Assembly (NCBI RefSeq): GCF_025717005.1
Contig: NZ_JAOVZU010000003.1
Location: 236,348 to 300,347, forward strand
DNA: 64,000 nucleotides
Direction of reading: 5' to 3'
Source: Actinotalea endophytica
GTDB lineage: Bacteria; Actinomycetota; Actinomycetes; Actinomycetales; Cellulomonadaceae
Under the pieces are notes generated by a model. It had not been told where the DNA came from. It saw only the letters and a list, made by a program, of their open reading frames with translations, and did not search any database. Within the stretch, counting starts at the first letter, position 1, and every line of letters begins with the position of its first letter. A program made the position numbers and the translations under genes. Positions 36,009-44,816 of this stretch are shown one piece after another.

Positions 36009-36791
36009 TCAGTCGCGCCGCAGCACCGGGTTGCGCAGCACCCCGATCTCCTCGACCTCGCACTCGACCACGTCGCCGTGCTCGATCGGCCCGACTCCCG
36101 CCGGGGTCCCGGTGAGGATCACGTCCCCGGGGAGCAGCGTGCACACCTCGGAGACGTAGGAGATCAGGTACGCGACGTCGAAGATCAGCTGCGACGTGCG
36201 GCCGTCCTGACGCACCGCTCCGTTGACCCGTGCGGTGACGCCGAGGTCCTCCACGTCCAGACCCGGCACCAGGTACGGGCCGAGCGGGCACGCGGAGTCG
36301 AAGCCCTTCGCGCGCAGCCACTGCGAGTCGGAGCGCTGCGCGTCGCGGGCCGTGACGTCGTTGCCCACGGTGTACCCGAACACCTGGTCCAGCGCCCGCT
36401 CGGGCGACACGTCCTTGGTCACCTTGCCGATCACCACGGCGAGCTCGGCCTCGTGGTGCACCTCGGACGTCCACGACGGCAGCAGGATCGGGTCGTCCGG
36501 ACCGATCACCGACGTGTTCGGCTTGAAGAACAGCAACGGCGCGGTCGGCAGCTCGTTGCCCATCTCCGCCGCGTGGTCGGCGTAGTTCCGGCCGACGCCG
36601 ACGATCTTCGACCGTGGGATGACCGGCGCGAGCAGGCGCACCTCGTCGCTCATCGGGACGACCTGGCCGGTCAGCTCGGCCGGCATGTACAGCGGGTCGC
36701 CGCGGAGCACGTGCAGCTCAGTGGCGTCCCCCTCCCCCTGGACCATCGCGAAACGGGGGTCGGCGCCGGTGGTGAAACGTGCGATCCGCAT
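36009..36791 (-). CDS. Fumarylacetoacetate hydrolase family protein
   Basis: The 260 residues have the FAH fold of hydrolases/decarboxylases acting on 2-oxo acids. Metal-binding residues are visible in EVHHEAELAVVIGK (Glu and Glu) and NDVTARDAQ (Asp), and LLPGDVILTGTPAGVGP is the family end motif. ATG at 36791 is 6 bases after TAGGCT. In Actinobacteria a gene of this type often precedes gltX. It may be acylpyruvase or oxaloacetate decarboxylase-like; exact activity unknown. Confidence 0.9.
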   Translation of the reverse strand: MRIARFTTGADPRFAMVQGEGDATELHVLRGDPLYMPAELTGQVVPMSDEVRLLAPVIPRSKIVGVGRNYADHAAEMGNELPTAPLLFFKPNTSVIGPDDPILLPSWTSEVHHEAELAVVIGKVTKDVSPERALDQVFGYTVGNDVTARDAQRSDSQWLRAKGFDSACPLGPYLVPGLDVEDLGVTARVNGAVRQDGRTSQLIFDVAYLISYVSEVCTLLPGDVILTGTPAGVGPIEHGDVVECEVEEIGVLRNPVLRRD

Positions 36792-36797
36792 GGGTCG

Positions 36798-36803
36798 AGC
36801 CTA
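36798..36803 (-). promoter_or_regulatory. -10 element of FAH gene
   Basis: TAGGCT on the minus strand, 6 bases before the ATG at 36791. Confidence 0.5.
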
Positions 36804-36812
36804 CGGGGCACG

Positions 36813-36818
36813 TAGCCT
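36813..36818 (+). promoter_or_regulatory. -10 element of the DUF418-type gene
   Basis: TAGCCT, 6 bases before the GTG at 36825. It lies only 10 bases from the opposing -10 of the FAH gene, so the two divergent promoters overlap. Confidence 0.5.
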
Positions 36819-36824
36819 GCCTCC

Positions 36825-37841
36825 GTGCCAGGAGCCGAGGGCCGGATCGTCGGGGTCGACGTCGCGCGCGGCCTCGCGGTGCTCGGCATGGCGGCCGCGC
36901 ACGTCGGCGACGCCGGTACCTGGGACGAGGTCACCGGGGCTCTCCAGCTGGCCGACGGCCGGTCCGCGGCCACCTTCGCCACGCTCGCCGGGGTGTCGAT
37001 CGGGCTGCTCTCCGGCGGTCGCTCACCGCGGGACCTCCCGGTGGCCCGCGCCCGGATCGCGACCCGCGCGGTGCTGATCGGGACGCTCGGCGTGCTGCTC
37101 ATGGCGCTCGGTACGCCGGTGGTCGTGATCCTGCCGTCCTACGCCGTGATGTTCCTGCTCGCATTGCCCGTGCTGGGCGCCTCGCCACGGCTGCTGACCG
37201 GGTTGGCCGGCGTCGTCCTGGTGGTCGGTGCCGCAGTGCACGAGGCCGTGCGCGACGCCGCGTGGGCGCTGGAGTGGCCCGTGTCGATCCTGCTCGGCCA
37301 CTACTACCCGGTCGTGGTCTGGACGGCCTACCTGCTCGCCGGCCTCGCCGTGGTCCGGGCGGGCCTGCTCGGCCGCCCGGCGCGGCTCGCCGCGATCGGT
37401 CTCGCGCTCGCGCTGGTGGGCTACGGGACGGGGGCCGTGGCGGCGTTCGTCGCCGGCCCCGTCGCCGGTGGGCCGCTCGACCTGACGCCGCACTCGAGCA
37501 CGGTGCCCGAGGCGCTCGGCAACCTCGGCGTCGCGTTCGTCGTGCTGGCCGGGTCGCTCGCCGTCTCGCGCCGACTCCCGGGGGTCGTCGCACCGCTCGC
37601 GGCGACCGGCGCACTGGCCCTCACGGCGTACACCGGGCAGGTGGTGGCGATCGCGGTGCTCGGCCGGGACGTGGTGTACCAGCCGAGCAACGTGGTGCTC
37701 GCCGCGTTCGTGGTCGTGACCGTCGCCGCCTGCTGGGTCTGGCGATCGCTCTGGGGCCGCGGACCGCTCGAGCGGCTCATCCACGGCGCGTCGGTCGCGG
37801 TGGGCGAGTCGTTCGCCACCCCGGCGCGCTCGGAGCCCTGA
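36825..37841 (+). CDS. DUF418/DUF1624-type membrane acyltransferase-like protein
   Basis: The 338 residues have about nine or ten transmembrane helices and start RIVGVDVARGLAVLGMAAAH, the mark of the heparan-alpha-glucosaminide acetyltransferase/DUF1624 group. The C terminus RSLWGRGPLERLIHGAS is the DUF418 ending. These families are thought to move acyl groups across membranes onto envelope glycans, but few are characterised. GTG start with leaderless signature. Single gene. Confidence 0.8.
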   Translation: MPGAEGRIVGVDVARGLAVLGMAAAHVGDAGTWDEVTGALQLADGRSAATFATLAGVSIGLLSGGRSPRDLPVARARIATRAVLIGTLGVLLMALGTPVVVILPSYAVMFLLALPVLGASPRLLTGLAGVVLVVGAAVHEAVRDAAWALEWPVSILLGHYYPVVVWTAYLLAGLAVVRAGLLGRPARLAAIGLALALVGYGTGAVAAFVAGPVAGGPLDLTPHSSTVPEALGNLGVAFVVLAGSLAVSRRLPGVVAPLAATGALALTAYTGQVVAIAVLGRDVVYQPSNVVLAAFVVVTVAACWVWRSLWGRGPLERLIHGASVAVGESFATPARSEP

Positions 37842-37861
37842 GGCGCGTCGGGCAGGTCCGG

Positions 37862-38725
37862 TCAGCCCGGGACCCGCGCCAGGAGCTCGCCGTGCAGCAT
37901 GCCGAACCAGGCGTCCGGCTGGGCACCCCAGTCGAGCCAGCCCTCCGAGATCTCCTCGAGGAGCACGTCGTCGGCGAGCCCGTGGTCGCGAGCGTGCTGC
38001 GCGAAGTCCGATCGGGTCGCGCGGTCGGCCCAGACCTGCGCCCACCAGGTCGCCTCCGCGCCGGCGTAGGCCCAGGCGCTCGCCGAGCTGGTGAGGTCCT
38101 CGCTCGCGAAGCCCGCCTGCAGCGCCCACCCGGCGAGGTACCGGCCGGCGTCGGGCTCGCCGCCGTCGGCGTTGGCGACCTCGCGGTAGAGCTCTCGCCA
38201 CTCGGCGAGGCCCTCGGACGCCGGAGCCCAGGTCATGGTCGCGTAGTCCACGTCGCGCACCGCGACGAGACCGCCCGGCCGCACCACGCGCCGCATCTCG
38301 CGCAACGCCCGAACCGGGTCGGGCAGGTGCTGGAGCACCTGGTGCGCGTGGACCACGTCGAAGCTGGCGTCGGGGAACGGCAGCGCCATCGCGTCGGCAG
38401 CGCGGAACGACAGACCCGGCACGTCGCCGGCCGCGTCCGCGAGCAGCCGCGCCTCGGCGAGGACGGCGTCCGACGCGTCCACACCGACCACCTCGCCCGG
38501 CGCCACGGCCCGCGCCAGGTCGAGCGTGATGGTGCCCGGCCCGCAGCCGACGTCGAGCAGCCGCTGGCCGGGCCGCAGCTCGGGCAGCAGGTACGCCGCG
38601 CTGTCGGCCGCCGTCCGTGCGCGGTGCGAGCGGAGCACACTCTCGGCGTGCCCGTGGGTGTAGGTCACCAGGCCAGGGAAGCCCAGCCACGTCTGCGTTT
38701 CAATATCCAGGACGAATCGTCTCAC
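37862..38725 (-). CDS. SAM-dependent methyltransferase (class I)
   Basis: The 287-residue frame has the Rossmann motif LLDVGCGPGTITLDLA near residue 57, post-motifs VVGVDASDAVL, FRAADAMALPFPDASFDVVHAHQVLQHL and VVRPGGLVAVRDVD, like UbiE/COQ5-type small-molecule methyltransferases. GTG at 38725 abuts the rnhA stop, but its first 19 codons are lower in GC and unlike the family. A GTG at 38668 (VTYTHGHAESVL) gives a standard N terminus of 268 residues. Substrate unknown. Confidence 0.85.
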   Translation of the reverse strand: MRRFVLDIETQTWLGFPGLVTYTHGHAESVLRSHRARTAADSAAYLLPELRPGQRLLDVGCGPGTITLDLARAVAPGEVVGVDASDAVLAEARLLADAAGDVPGLSFRAADAMALPFPDASFDVVHAHQVLQHLPDPVRALREMRRVVRPGGLVAVRDVDYATMTWAPASEGLAEWRELYREVANADGGEPDAGRYLAGWALQAGFASEDLTSSASAWAYAGAEATWWAQVWADRATRSDFAQHARDHGLADDVLLEEISEGWLDWGAQPDAWFGMLHGELLARVPG

Positions 38726-39187
38726 CTATCGAGCGAGACCCAGCTGGTCGACGCCTCGGTTCGCGAGCGCGTCCGCACGCTCGTTGCCGGGGTCCCCGGA
38801 GTGGCCCTTGACCCACAGCCAGGTCACGTCGTGCCGCTGGAGCTCGGCGTCCAGCGCCTGCCACAGGTCGACGTTCTTCACCGGCTTCTTGTCCGCGGTC
38901 CGCCACCCGTTGCGCTTCCAGTTCGGCATCCACCGCTGCACACCGTTCATCACGTAGGTCGAGTCCACGTGCAGTCGCACCCGGCACGGGCGACGCAGCG
39001 CACGCAGCGCCTCGATCACCGCGGTGAGCTCCATCTTGTTGTTCGTGGTCAGCGCGTCGCCGCCGAACAGCTCGCGCTCGTGGTCGCCGGACCGCAGCCA
39101 GGCGCCCCAGCCGCCCGGACCCGGGTTCCCCTTGCACGCGCCGTCGGTCCACATCTCGACGTCGGTCAGCTCGTTGTCGTCGGCCAC
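38726..39187 (-). CDS. rnhA: Ribonuclease HI
   Basis: Degrades RNA in RNA-DNA hybrids. The 153 residues carry the DEDD site: Asp in [15 protein letters not shown], Glu in [13 protein letters not shown], Asp in VDSTYVMNG and Asp in NERADALA. The basic protrusion [15 protein letters not shown] is present, giving a full-length bacterial form. GTG start, 6 bases after TAGGGT. Followed directly by the methyltransferase. Confidence 0.96.
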   Translation of the reverse strand: MADDNELTDVEMWTDGACKGNPGPGGWGAWLRSGDHERELFGGDALTTNNKMELTAVIEALRALRRPCRVRLHVDSTYVMNGVQRWMPNWKRNGWRTADKKPVKNVDLWQALDAELQRHDVTWLWVKGHSGDPGNERADALANRGVDQLGLAR

Positions 39188-39193
39188 GCGGTC

Positions 39194-39199
39194 ACCCTA
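39194..39199 (-). promoter_or_regulatory. -10 element of rnhA
   Basis: TAGGGT on the minus strand, 6 bases before the GTG of rnhA. Confidence 0.5.
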
Positions 39200-39300
39200 G
39201 CCAGACGGTGGCCCCGGACCGGACCACGGACGGCCCGGCTCACAGCGCATCCCGACCGAACGCCTGCACCGCGCACAGCCCGAGGCGCACGATAGGAGGC

Positions 39301-39945
39301 ATGACCTTCGCGAACCGCACGGATGCGGGACGCCGGCTGGCCGAACGGCTCGCACCGCTGCACGGCACACCGGTCGTGGTGCTGGGCCTCCCGCGAGGCG
39401 GCGTGCCCGTCGCGGCACCCGTGGCCGTGGCGCTCGAGGCGCCGCTCGACGTGCTCCCGGTGCGCAAGCTCGGCGTGCCGTGGCAGCCCGAGCTCGCGAT
39501 GGGCGCGATCGCCGAGGGCGGCGTCCGGGTGGTCGAGGCCGAGGTCGTCGCGCGTGGTGGGCTCACCGACGCCGCGATCGACGCGGCGGCCGAGCGTGAG
39601 GCTCCCGCGCTGGCCCGCGAGGCGGCGTACCGCGGCGGGCGCCCGGCCGTGCCGCTCGAGGGCAAGACGGTCGTGGTCGTCGACGACGGACTGGCGACCG
39701 GGTCCACGGCGCGAGCGGCCTGCCTGGCGGCCCGCGCGCGCGGCGCCGAGCGCGTGGTCCTCGCGGTCCCGGTCGCCCCGCCGCACTGGGCATGGCCGAT
39801 GCACGAGGTCGCGGACGAGTGCATCGCGCTGCACGTCCCGTCCCACTTCCGGGCGGTCGGGCAGGACTACGACGACTTCTCCCCCACGACCGACGCCGAG
39901 GTGCTGGCCGCGCTCGACGAGGCGCGGGCCGAGCTCGAGAGCTGA
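39301..39945 (+). CDS. Phosphoribosyltransferase-fold protein
   Basis: The 214 residues contain the PRPP-binding motif VVVVDDGLATGSTARA at about 122-137 and an N-terminal LGLPRGGVPVAAPVA loop. This is the type I PRTase fold seen in actinobacterial dormancy-region-like proteins; the exact base is not known. The AGGAGG is only one base before the ATG, too near for a ribosome site, so the message may be leaderless (CACGAT 7 bases upstream). Single gene. Confidence 0.85.
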   Translation: MTFANRTDAGRRLAERLAPLHGTPVVVLGLPRGGVPVAAPVAVALEAPLDVLPVRKLGVPWQPELAMGAIAEGGVRVVEAEVVARGGLTDAAIDAAAEREAPALAREAAYRGGRPAVPLEGKTVVVVDDGLATGSTARAACLAARARGAERVVLAVPVAPPHWAWPMHEVADECIALHVPSHFRAVGQDYDDFSPTTDAEVLAALDEARAELES

Positions 39946-39959
39946 GTCACCGCCGCGGG

Positions 39960-40679
39960 TCACGGCCAGGGACCGAGCTCCGGCAGGTCCACCACGGCGC
40001 CCCCGTTGTCCGCGACCAGCGGCACGATCGGCTCGCGCCCGGCCAACCAGGCGACCAGGTCGTTGGCCGCGCCCCGCACCCGGAGCACCCGACCCTGGCC
40101 GAGCCGCCGCGGCTCGTCCACATCGGTCGGCTCGAGGTCGAGCTGCGTGCCGTCGGGCACCCGCGGCGAGAGGAACGCCACGAGGTGCTCGCGCAGCTCC
40201 GGACCCCACAGGGTGTGCTCGGCGCCCAGGTCGAGATCCGTGAGGTGGATCGAGAACTCCCGCCACCAGGCGAGCACCACGGCCTCGACCGGCAGCCCGT
40301 CCTTGAAGGCGGTCCGCCGCCGCAGGACGTCCTCGTCGAGCAGGTCGAGGAGTCCCTCCATGCGGTCCATCGCCGCTTCCACCCGGGTGACGTGCTCGGC
40401 GGCGCCGGCCGACGCGCCCGCCTCGATCGCGGCGTCCCGCCCGGGCCGGCCGCCGTCGTAGAACTCTCCCGGGTCGGCCCCCTCCAGCGCCCGGAGCACC
40501 TGCCGCTCGGCCGCGGCACCGAACCCCGCCAGGTGCGCGAGGACGTGGCCACGCGTCCAGCCGGGCAGCCGCGACGCGGCCCGGACGTCGTCGTCGGTCA
40601 GCCCCTCGATCGTCGTACGGACTCGCTCATGAGTGCGCTCGATCGACTCGATCGCCGCAGACGCCTCGGTCGGAAGCAT
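39960..40679 (-). CDS. Maleylpyruvate isomerase-type (TIGR03083, DinB-like) protein
   Basis: The 239 residues begin with a DinB-like four-helix bundle; the His in LPGWTRGHVLAHLAGF and AWWREFSIHLTDLDLG are the metal-binding set typical of mycothiol-dependent maleylpyruvate isomerase N-terminal domains. A C-terminal SCP2-like half (RVLRVRGAANDLVAWLAGR) follows. This supports a mycothiol-dependent enzyme of unknown substrate. ATG at 40679 is chosen; a longer frame reaches 40835 but looks noncoding. Divergent from the helicase. Confidence 0.82.
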   Translation of the reverse strand: MLPTEASAAIESIERTHERVRTTIEGLTDDDVRAASRLPGWTRGHVLAHLAGFGAAAERQVLRALEGADPGEFYDGGRPGRDAAIEAGASAGAAEHVTRVEAAMDRMEGLLDLLDEDVLRRRTAFKDGLPVEAVVLAWWREFSIHLTDLDLGAEHTLWGPELREHLVAFLSPRVPDGTQLDLEPTDVDEPRRLGQGRVLRVRGAANDLVAWLAGREPIVPLVADNGGAVVDLPELGPWP

Positions 40680-40810
40680 GACTCCATCCCACCCCCGCCC
40701 GGCGCGAACGGCAAGGTCGCCGGGTGTGACGTGGCGCTCGGCCCGGTCCGCTGCGGCGGGCCGCCGCACGCTCACCCGCCCACCCGGCGGGCCTGGCAGA
40801 CTGGCGGCCC

Positions 40811-43402
40811 GTGACCGTTCCGAGCGTGACCCCATCGCTCGCCGACCGCGTGCCCGGCGAGCCCGACCCCGACGCGCTCTACGACGCCTTCACCGGATGG
40901 GTCGCCGAGCGTGGCCAGACGCTCTACCCGCACCAGGACGAGGCCCTGCTCGAGCTGGTCACCGGGTCGCACGTCATCGTGTCGACCCCGACCGGGTCCG
41001 GGAAGTCGCTGATCGCGATGGCCGCGCACTTCGTCGCCCTCGCCCAGGGCCGCCGGACGTTCTACACCGCGCCCCTCAAGGCCCTGGTCAGCGAGAAGTT
41101 CTTCGACCTGGTCGCCGCGTTCGGCACGGCCAACGTCGGGATGATCACCGGGGACTCCTCGGTCAACCCCGGCGCCCCGATCATCTGCTGCACGGCCGAG
41201 ATCCTGGCGAACATCGCGCTGCGCACCGGCGACGGCACCGCAGAGGCGGCCGGCCACGCCGACGACCCCGCGGTCCCCGGGACCGACGCCGTGGGCCAGG
41301 TGGTGATGGACGAGTTCCACTTCTACGCCGACCCGCAGCGCGGCTGGGCATGGCAGGTCCCGCTGCTGGAGCTGCCGCGAACCCAGTTCGTCCTCATGTC
41401 GGCGACCCTGGGCGACCCGTCGTTCTTCGCCGAGGACCTGCGCCGGCGCACCGGCGTCGAGGTCGCGTGCGTGACGAGCGTCGAGCGTCCGGTGCCGCTC
41501 ACCTACGGCTACGTCGTCGACCCGTTGCACGAGGTCGTCGCCGGTCTGGTCGCCGGGGGCCGCGCACCGGTGTACCTGGTGCACTTCACCCAGAAGGACG
41601 CGGTCGAGCGCGCTCAGGCGCTGATGTCGACCACGCTCGCCAGCCGCGAGCAGCGCGATGCGATCGCCGCCGAGCTCGGCGCGTTCCGGTTCGCCGGCGG
41701 GTTCGGCCAGACCCTGTCACGGTTCCTGCGGCACGGGGTGGGCGTGCACCACGCCGGGATGCTGCCGCGCTACCGGCGGGTCGTGGAGCGGCTCACCCAG
41801 CAGGGGCTGCTGACCGTGGTGTGCGGCACCGACACGCTCGGGGTGGGCATCAACGTGCCGATCCGCACGGTCGTCCTGACGTCGCTGGTCAAGTACGACG
41901 GCGAGCGGATGCGCCACCTGACCGCCCGCGAGTTCCACCAGATCTCCGGCCGGGCCGGACGCGCCGGGTTCGACACCCTCGGCGAGGTCCTGGTGATGGC
42001 GCCGGAGCACGTGATCGAGAACCGCGCGGCGCTGGCCCGGGCCGGGGACGACCCCAAGAAGGTCAAGAAGATCGTGCGCAAGAAGGCGCCGCCCGGACAG
42101 GTCAACTGGACCGAGCAGACCTTCGAGCGGCTGCGCGACGCCCCGCCCGAGCCGCTCACGTCGAGCCTGACCGTCTCGCACGCCATGGTGCTCAACGTGC
42201 TGGCCCGCCGATCGGGCGACCCGGTCGAGGCGATGCGCCGGCTGCTCACCGACAACCACGAGCCGGAGGCCGCGCGCGGCCGCCTGGTGCGCCAGGCCGT
42301 CCGGATCTACCGCTCGCTGCGCGAGTCCGGCGTGGTCGACCGGGTGCGGTCGGCCGACGGGCGGTGGACCGTGCGCCTCGCGGTGTCGCTCCCCGAGGAG
42401 TTCGCCCTCAACCAACCGCTGTCGCCGTTCGCGCTCGCAGCGCTCGACATGCTCGACGCGGCAGCCCCCGACTACGCGCTGGACGTCGTGTCGGTGGTCG
42501 AGGCGACCCTCGACGACCCGCGCCAGGTGCTCGTCGCGCAGGAGAAGAAGGCGCGTGGCGAAGCGGTCGCCGCGATGAAGGCCGAGGGCATGGAGTACGA
42601 CGAGCGGATGGCGGCCCTCGAGGACGTCACCTACCCGCGCCCGCTCGCCGAGGAGCTCGCCGCCGCCTTCGCGATCTACCGGCGGACCAACCCCTGGGTC
42701 GCCGACCACACCCTGTCGCCGAAGTCCGTGGTGCGCGACATGGCCGAGCACGGCGCGACGTTCTCCGACTACGTCGCGACCTACGGGCTCCAACGCACCG
42801 AGGGCGTGCTGCTGCGCTACCTCGCGGACGCCTTCCGCGCGCTGCGCCAGACCGTGCCACCCGAGGCCCGGGACGGCGCGCTCGACGAGCTGCTCGAGTG
42901 GCTCGGCGTGGTCGTGCGCGGGACGGACTCGAGCCTGCTGGACGAGTGGGAGAAGCTCGCGGCCGGCGAGGGCGCTGCTGGCACCGGCGGCGTGCCGCTC
43001 GAGCCGCCGCCGCCGACCCGGCTGTCGGCCGCACCCCGGGCACTGCGCGCCATGGTGCGCGGCGCGCTGTTCCGCCGGGTCGAGCTGGTGGCCCGGGAAC
43101 GCTGGGACGAGCTCGGGCGCCTCGGTGACACCGATCCCGACGGTGCCGCCTGGAACGCGGACCGCTGGCACGCGGCGCTCGACCCGTACTTCGACGAGCA
43201 CGACGAGCTGCTGACCGGACCCGACGCCCGCGGGCCGCAGCTGCTGCTGGTCACCGAGCACCGCGACCGGTGGGAGGTGCGCCAGCTGCTCGACGACCCC
43301 GCGGGCCACCACGACTGGTACATCGACCTGGTCCTGGACCTGACCGCCTCCGACGAGACCGGCGAGCCCGTCTGGCACGTGACCGACGCCGGCCGCCTCT
43401 AG
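40811..43402 (+). CDS. Ski2-like DEAD/DEAH-box helicase with DUF3516 region
   Basis: The 863 residues have two RecA domains: Walker A TPTGSGKS at 59-66, DEFH at 167-170, LMSATLG motif III, and QISGRAGRAG motif VI. A long C-terminal half (from about 440) fits the DUF3516 region found in actinobacterial Ski2-like helicases. RNA unwinding or turnover is likely by family. GTG start with CAGACT 8 bases upstream. Large, single, conserved in Actinobacteria. Confidence 0.9.
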   Translation: MTVPSVTPSLADRVPGEPDPDALYDAFTGWVAERGQTLYPHQDEALLELVTGSHVIVSTPTGSGKSLIAMAAHFVALAQGRRTFYTAPLKALVSEKFFDLVAAFGTANVGMITGDSSVNPGAPIICCTAEILANIALRTGDGTAEAAGHADDPAVPGTDAVGQVVMDEFHFYADPQRGWAWQVPLLELPRTQFVLMSATLGDPSFFAEDLRRRTGVEVACVTSVERPVPLTYGYVVDPLHEVVAGLVAGGRAPVYLVHFTQKDAVERAQALMSTTLASREQRDAIAAELGAFRFAGGFGQTLSRFLRHGVGVHHAGMLPRYRRVVERLTQQGLLTVVCGTDTLGVGINVPIRTVVLTSLVKYDGERMRHLTAREFHQISGRAGRAGFDTLGEVLVMAPEHVIENRAALARAGDDPKKVKKIVRKKAPPGQVNWTEQTFERLRDAPPEPLTSSLTVSHAMVLNVLARRSGDPVEAMRRLLTDNHEPEAARGRLVRQAVRIYRSLRESGVVDRVRSADGRWTVRLAVSLPEEFALNQPLSPFALAALDMLDAAAPDYALDVVSVVEATLDDPRQVLVAQEKKARGEAVAAMKAEGMEYDERMAALEDVTYPRPLAEELAAAFAIYRRTNPWVADHTLSPKSVVRDMAEHGATFSDYVATYGLQRTEGVLLRYLADAFRALRQTVPPEARDGALDELLEWLGVVVRGTDSSLLDEWEKLAAGEGAAGTGGVPLEPPPPTRLSAAPRALRAMVRGALFRRVELVARERWDELGRLGDTDPDGAAWNADRWHAALDPYFDEHDELLTGPDARGPQLLLVTEHRDRWEVRQLLDDPAGHHDWYIDLVLDLTASDETGEPVWHVTDAGRL

Positions 43403-43429
43403 CCCGCCACGCTGCGAGAGGTCGCTCGG

Positions 43430-43435
43430 TACGGT
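43430..43435 (+). promoter_or_regulatory. -10 element of ybaK
   Basis: TACGGT, 6 bases before the GTG at 43442. Confidence 0.5.
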
Positions 43436-43441
43436 GCTCGC

Positions 43442-43933
43442 GTGAGCAAGAAGCAGCCCGTCGGCACACCGGCGCTCGTCGCGCTCGAGCGTGCGGGCGT
43501 GCCGCACACCGTTCACCCCTACGACCACGACGCGGGCAGCGACGTCGGCTACGGCCTCGAGGCCGCCCAGGTGCTGGGGCTCGAGCCCGAGCAGGTGTTC
43601 AAGACCCTGATGGCCTCGGTGGACGGCACGCTCACCGTCGCCGTGGTCCCGGTGGCCGGTAAGCTGGATCTCAAGGCGCTGGCCTCCGCGGTCGGTGGGA
43701 AGAAGGCCGCGATGGCCGACCCGGCCGCCGCCGAGCGCGCGACCGGGTACGTGGTGGGCGGCATCTCGCCGCTCGGGCAGAAGACGGCGCACCCCACGGT
43801 GCTCGACGAGACGATCTGGCTGTTCGACACGGTCTACGTCTCCGGTGGTCGCCGCGGGCTCGACGTGGGTCTCGCCCCGGAGGACCTCGTACGGCTCACC
43901 GACGCCGTGGTCGCCGACATCGCACGCGACTGA
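43442..43933 (+). CDS. ybaK: Cys-tRNA(Pro)/Cys-tRNA(Cys) deacylase, YbaK/EbsC
   Basis: Trans-editing enzyme that hydrolyses mischarged Cys-tRNA(Pro). The 163 residues include EPEQVFKTLMASVDG with the conserved Lys, AVVPVAGKLDLKALA and YVVGGISPLGQKTAHPTVLD. All are family signatures of bacterial YbaK. GTG start with leaderless signature, 39 bases after the helicase. Confidence 0.93.
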   Translation: MSKKQPVGTPALVALERAGVPHTVHPYDHDAGSDVGYGLEAAQVLGLEPEQVFKTLMASVDGTLTVAVVPVAGKLDLKALASAVGGKKAAMADPAAAERATGYVVGGISPLGQKTAHPTVLDETIWLFDTVYVSGGRRGLDVGLAPEDLVRLTDAVVADIARD

Positions 43934-44053
43934 TCGGCAGACCCGGCCGCGTGCCCGACGGCCCGCCGCAGCCCCGGTACCCCCTCGTGCTCGGCGCCCC
44001 GTCGGGATAGCGTCGAGGCGTCCCAGGCACGACGAGGTGCGGGAGGAGACGCC

Positions 44054-44263
44054 ATGTCGGAGCACGTCTACAAGGTGGTCGAGGTCGTCGGGTCGTCCGC
44101 GGCCGGGATCGACGCAGCGATCAACAACGCGGTCGAGCGCGCGGCGAAGCACACCCGGCACCTGGACTGGTTCGAGGTCACCGAGATCCGCGGGCACCTC
44201 GCCGACCAGGCCGTGGCGCACGTCCAGGTGTCGCTGAAGATCGGCTTCCGCCTGGAGGAGTGA
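44054..44263 (+). CDS. Dodecin, flavin-binding protein
   Basis: The 69-residue protein (VYKVVEVVGSS, then AINNAVERAAKHTRHLDWFEVTEIRGHL) is a dodecin: twelve copies form a shell that stores flavin or, in some bacteria, CoA. The Trp in DWFEV is the flavin-stacking residue. ATG with a GGGAGGAG site. Preceded by 120 bases with nothing recognisable. Convergent to the YccF gene. Confidence 0.95.
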   Translation: MSEHVYKVVEVVGSSAAGIDAAINNAVERAAKHTRHLDWFEVTEIRGHLADQAVAHVQVSLKIGFRLEE

Positions 44264-44312
44264 GCGACCCCGGCGCACGCGTCGGACCGGCGACAACCCG
44301 GACCGAGCTCGG

Positions 44313-44714
44313 TCAGCGGGCCCCGAACCGCTGGTCGCTCGGCACGATCTGCTTGCCCATCGGCAGCAGCGAGACCGGGATCAGCTTGAGGTTGGCCCAG
44401 CCCATCGGGATCCCGATGATCGACACGAACAGCGGGATCGCCGTGACCACGTGCCCGAGCGCGAGCCACCAGCCCGCCACGAGCAGCCAGACGACGTTCC
44501 CGAGCGTCGACCACGCGCCCGCGTCCGGACGGTCGACCACGGTGCGTCCGAAGGGCCACAGCACGTACGCCGCGATCCGGAACGACGCGATGCCGAACGG
44601 GATCGTCACGACGAGCAGGACGCAGATCAGGCCCGCGACGACGTAACCGAGGGCGAGCCAGGCACCCGCGAGCACCAGCCAGATGACGTTGAGCAGAGCG
44701 TTGACGACCTTCAC
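44313..44714 (-). CDS. YccF domain membrane protein
   Basis: The 133 residues contain two YccF repeats: NVIWLVLAGAWLALGYVV near 7-24 and NVVWLLVAGWWLALGHVV near 73-90, each followed by a conserved PFG or GIPMGWANLKL segment. Four helices predicted. Family role unknown. GTG start; the 102 bases upstream hold nothing recognisable. Confidence 0.9.
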   Translation of the reverse strand: MKVVNALLNVIWLVLAGAWLALGYVVAGLICVLLVVTIPFGIASFRIAAYVLWPFGRTVVDRPDAGAWSTLGNVVWLLVAGWWLALGHVVTAIPLFVSIIGIPMGWANLKLIPVSLLPMGKQIVPSDQRFGAR

Positions 44715-44816
44715 ACCCCCACCGTGCCCCGGATCGGCGCGCGGCGGTATCCGGGATCACCCGGATCTGGCACCGGGTCGATCTCCCGGCATCTCGGCCG
44801 GCGAGCGGGCCGCCGG

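Noticed and set aside
38669-38725. Insertion scar or pseudogene start between rnhA and the methyltransferase
   Set aside because: The stretch is only mildly lower in GC and keeps the frame; an upstream extension of the methyltransferase start explains it.
39208-39300. Upstream extension of the phosphoribosyltransferase frame
   Set aside because: The extra residues have no family similarity, and the region is the divergent promoter shared with rnhA.
41717-44296. 859-residue minus-strand ORF opposite the helicase
   Set aside because: Covers parts of four real plus-strand genes; His/Arg/Gly-rich translation typical of a shadow frame.
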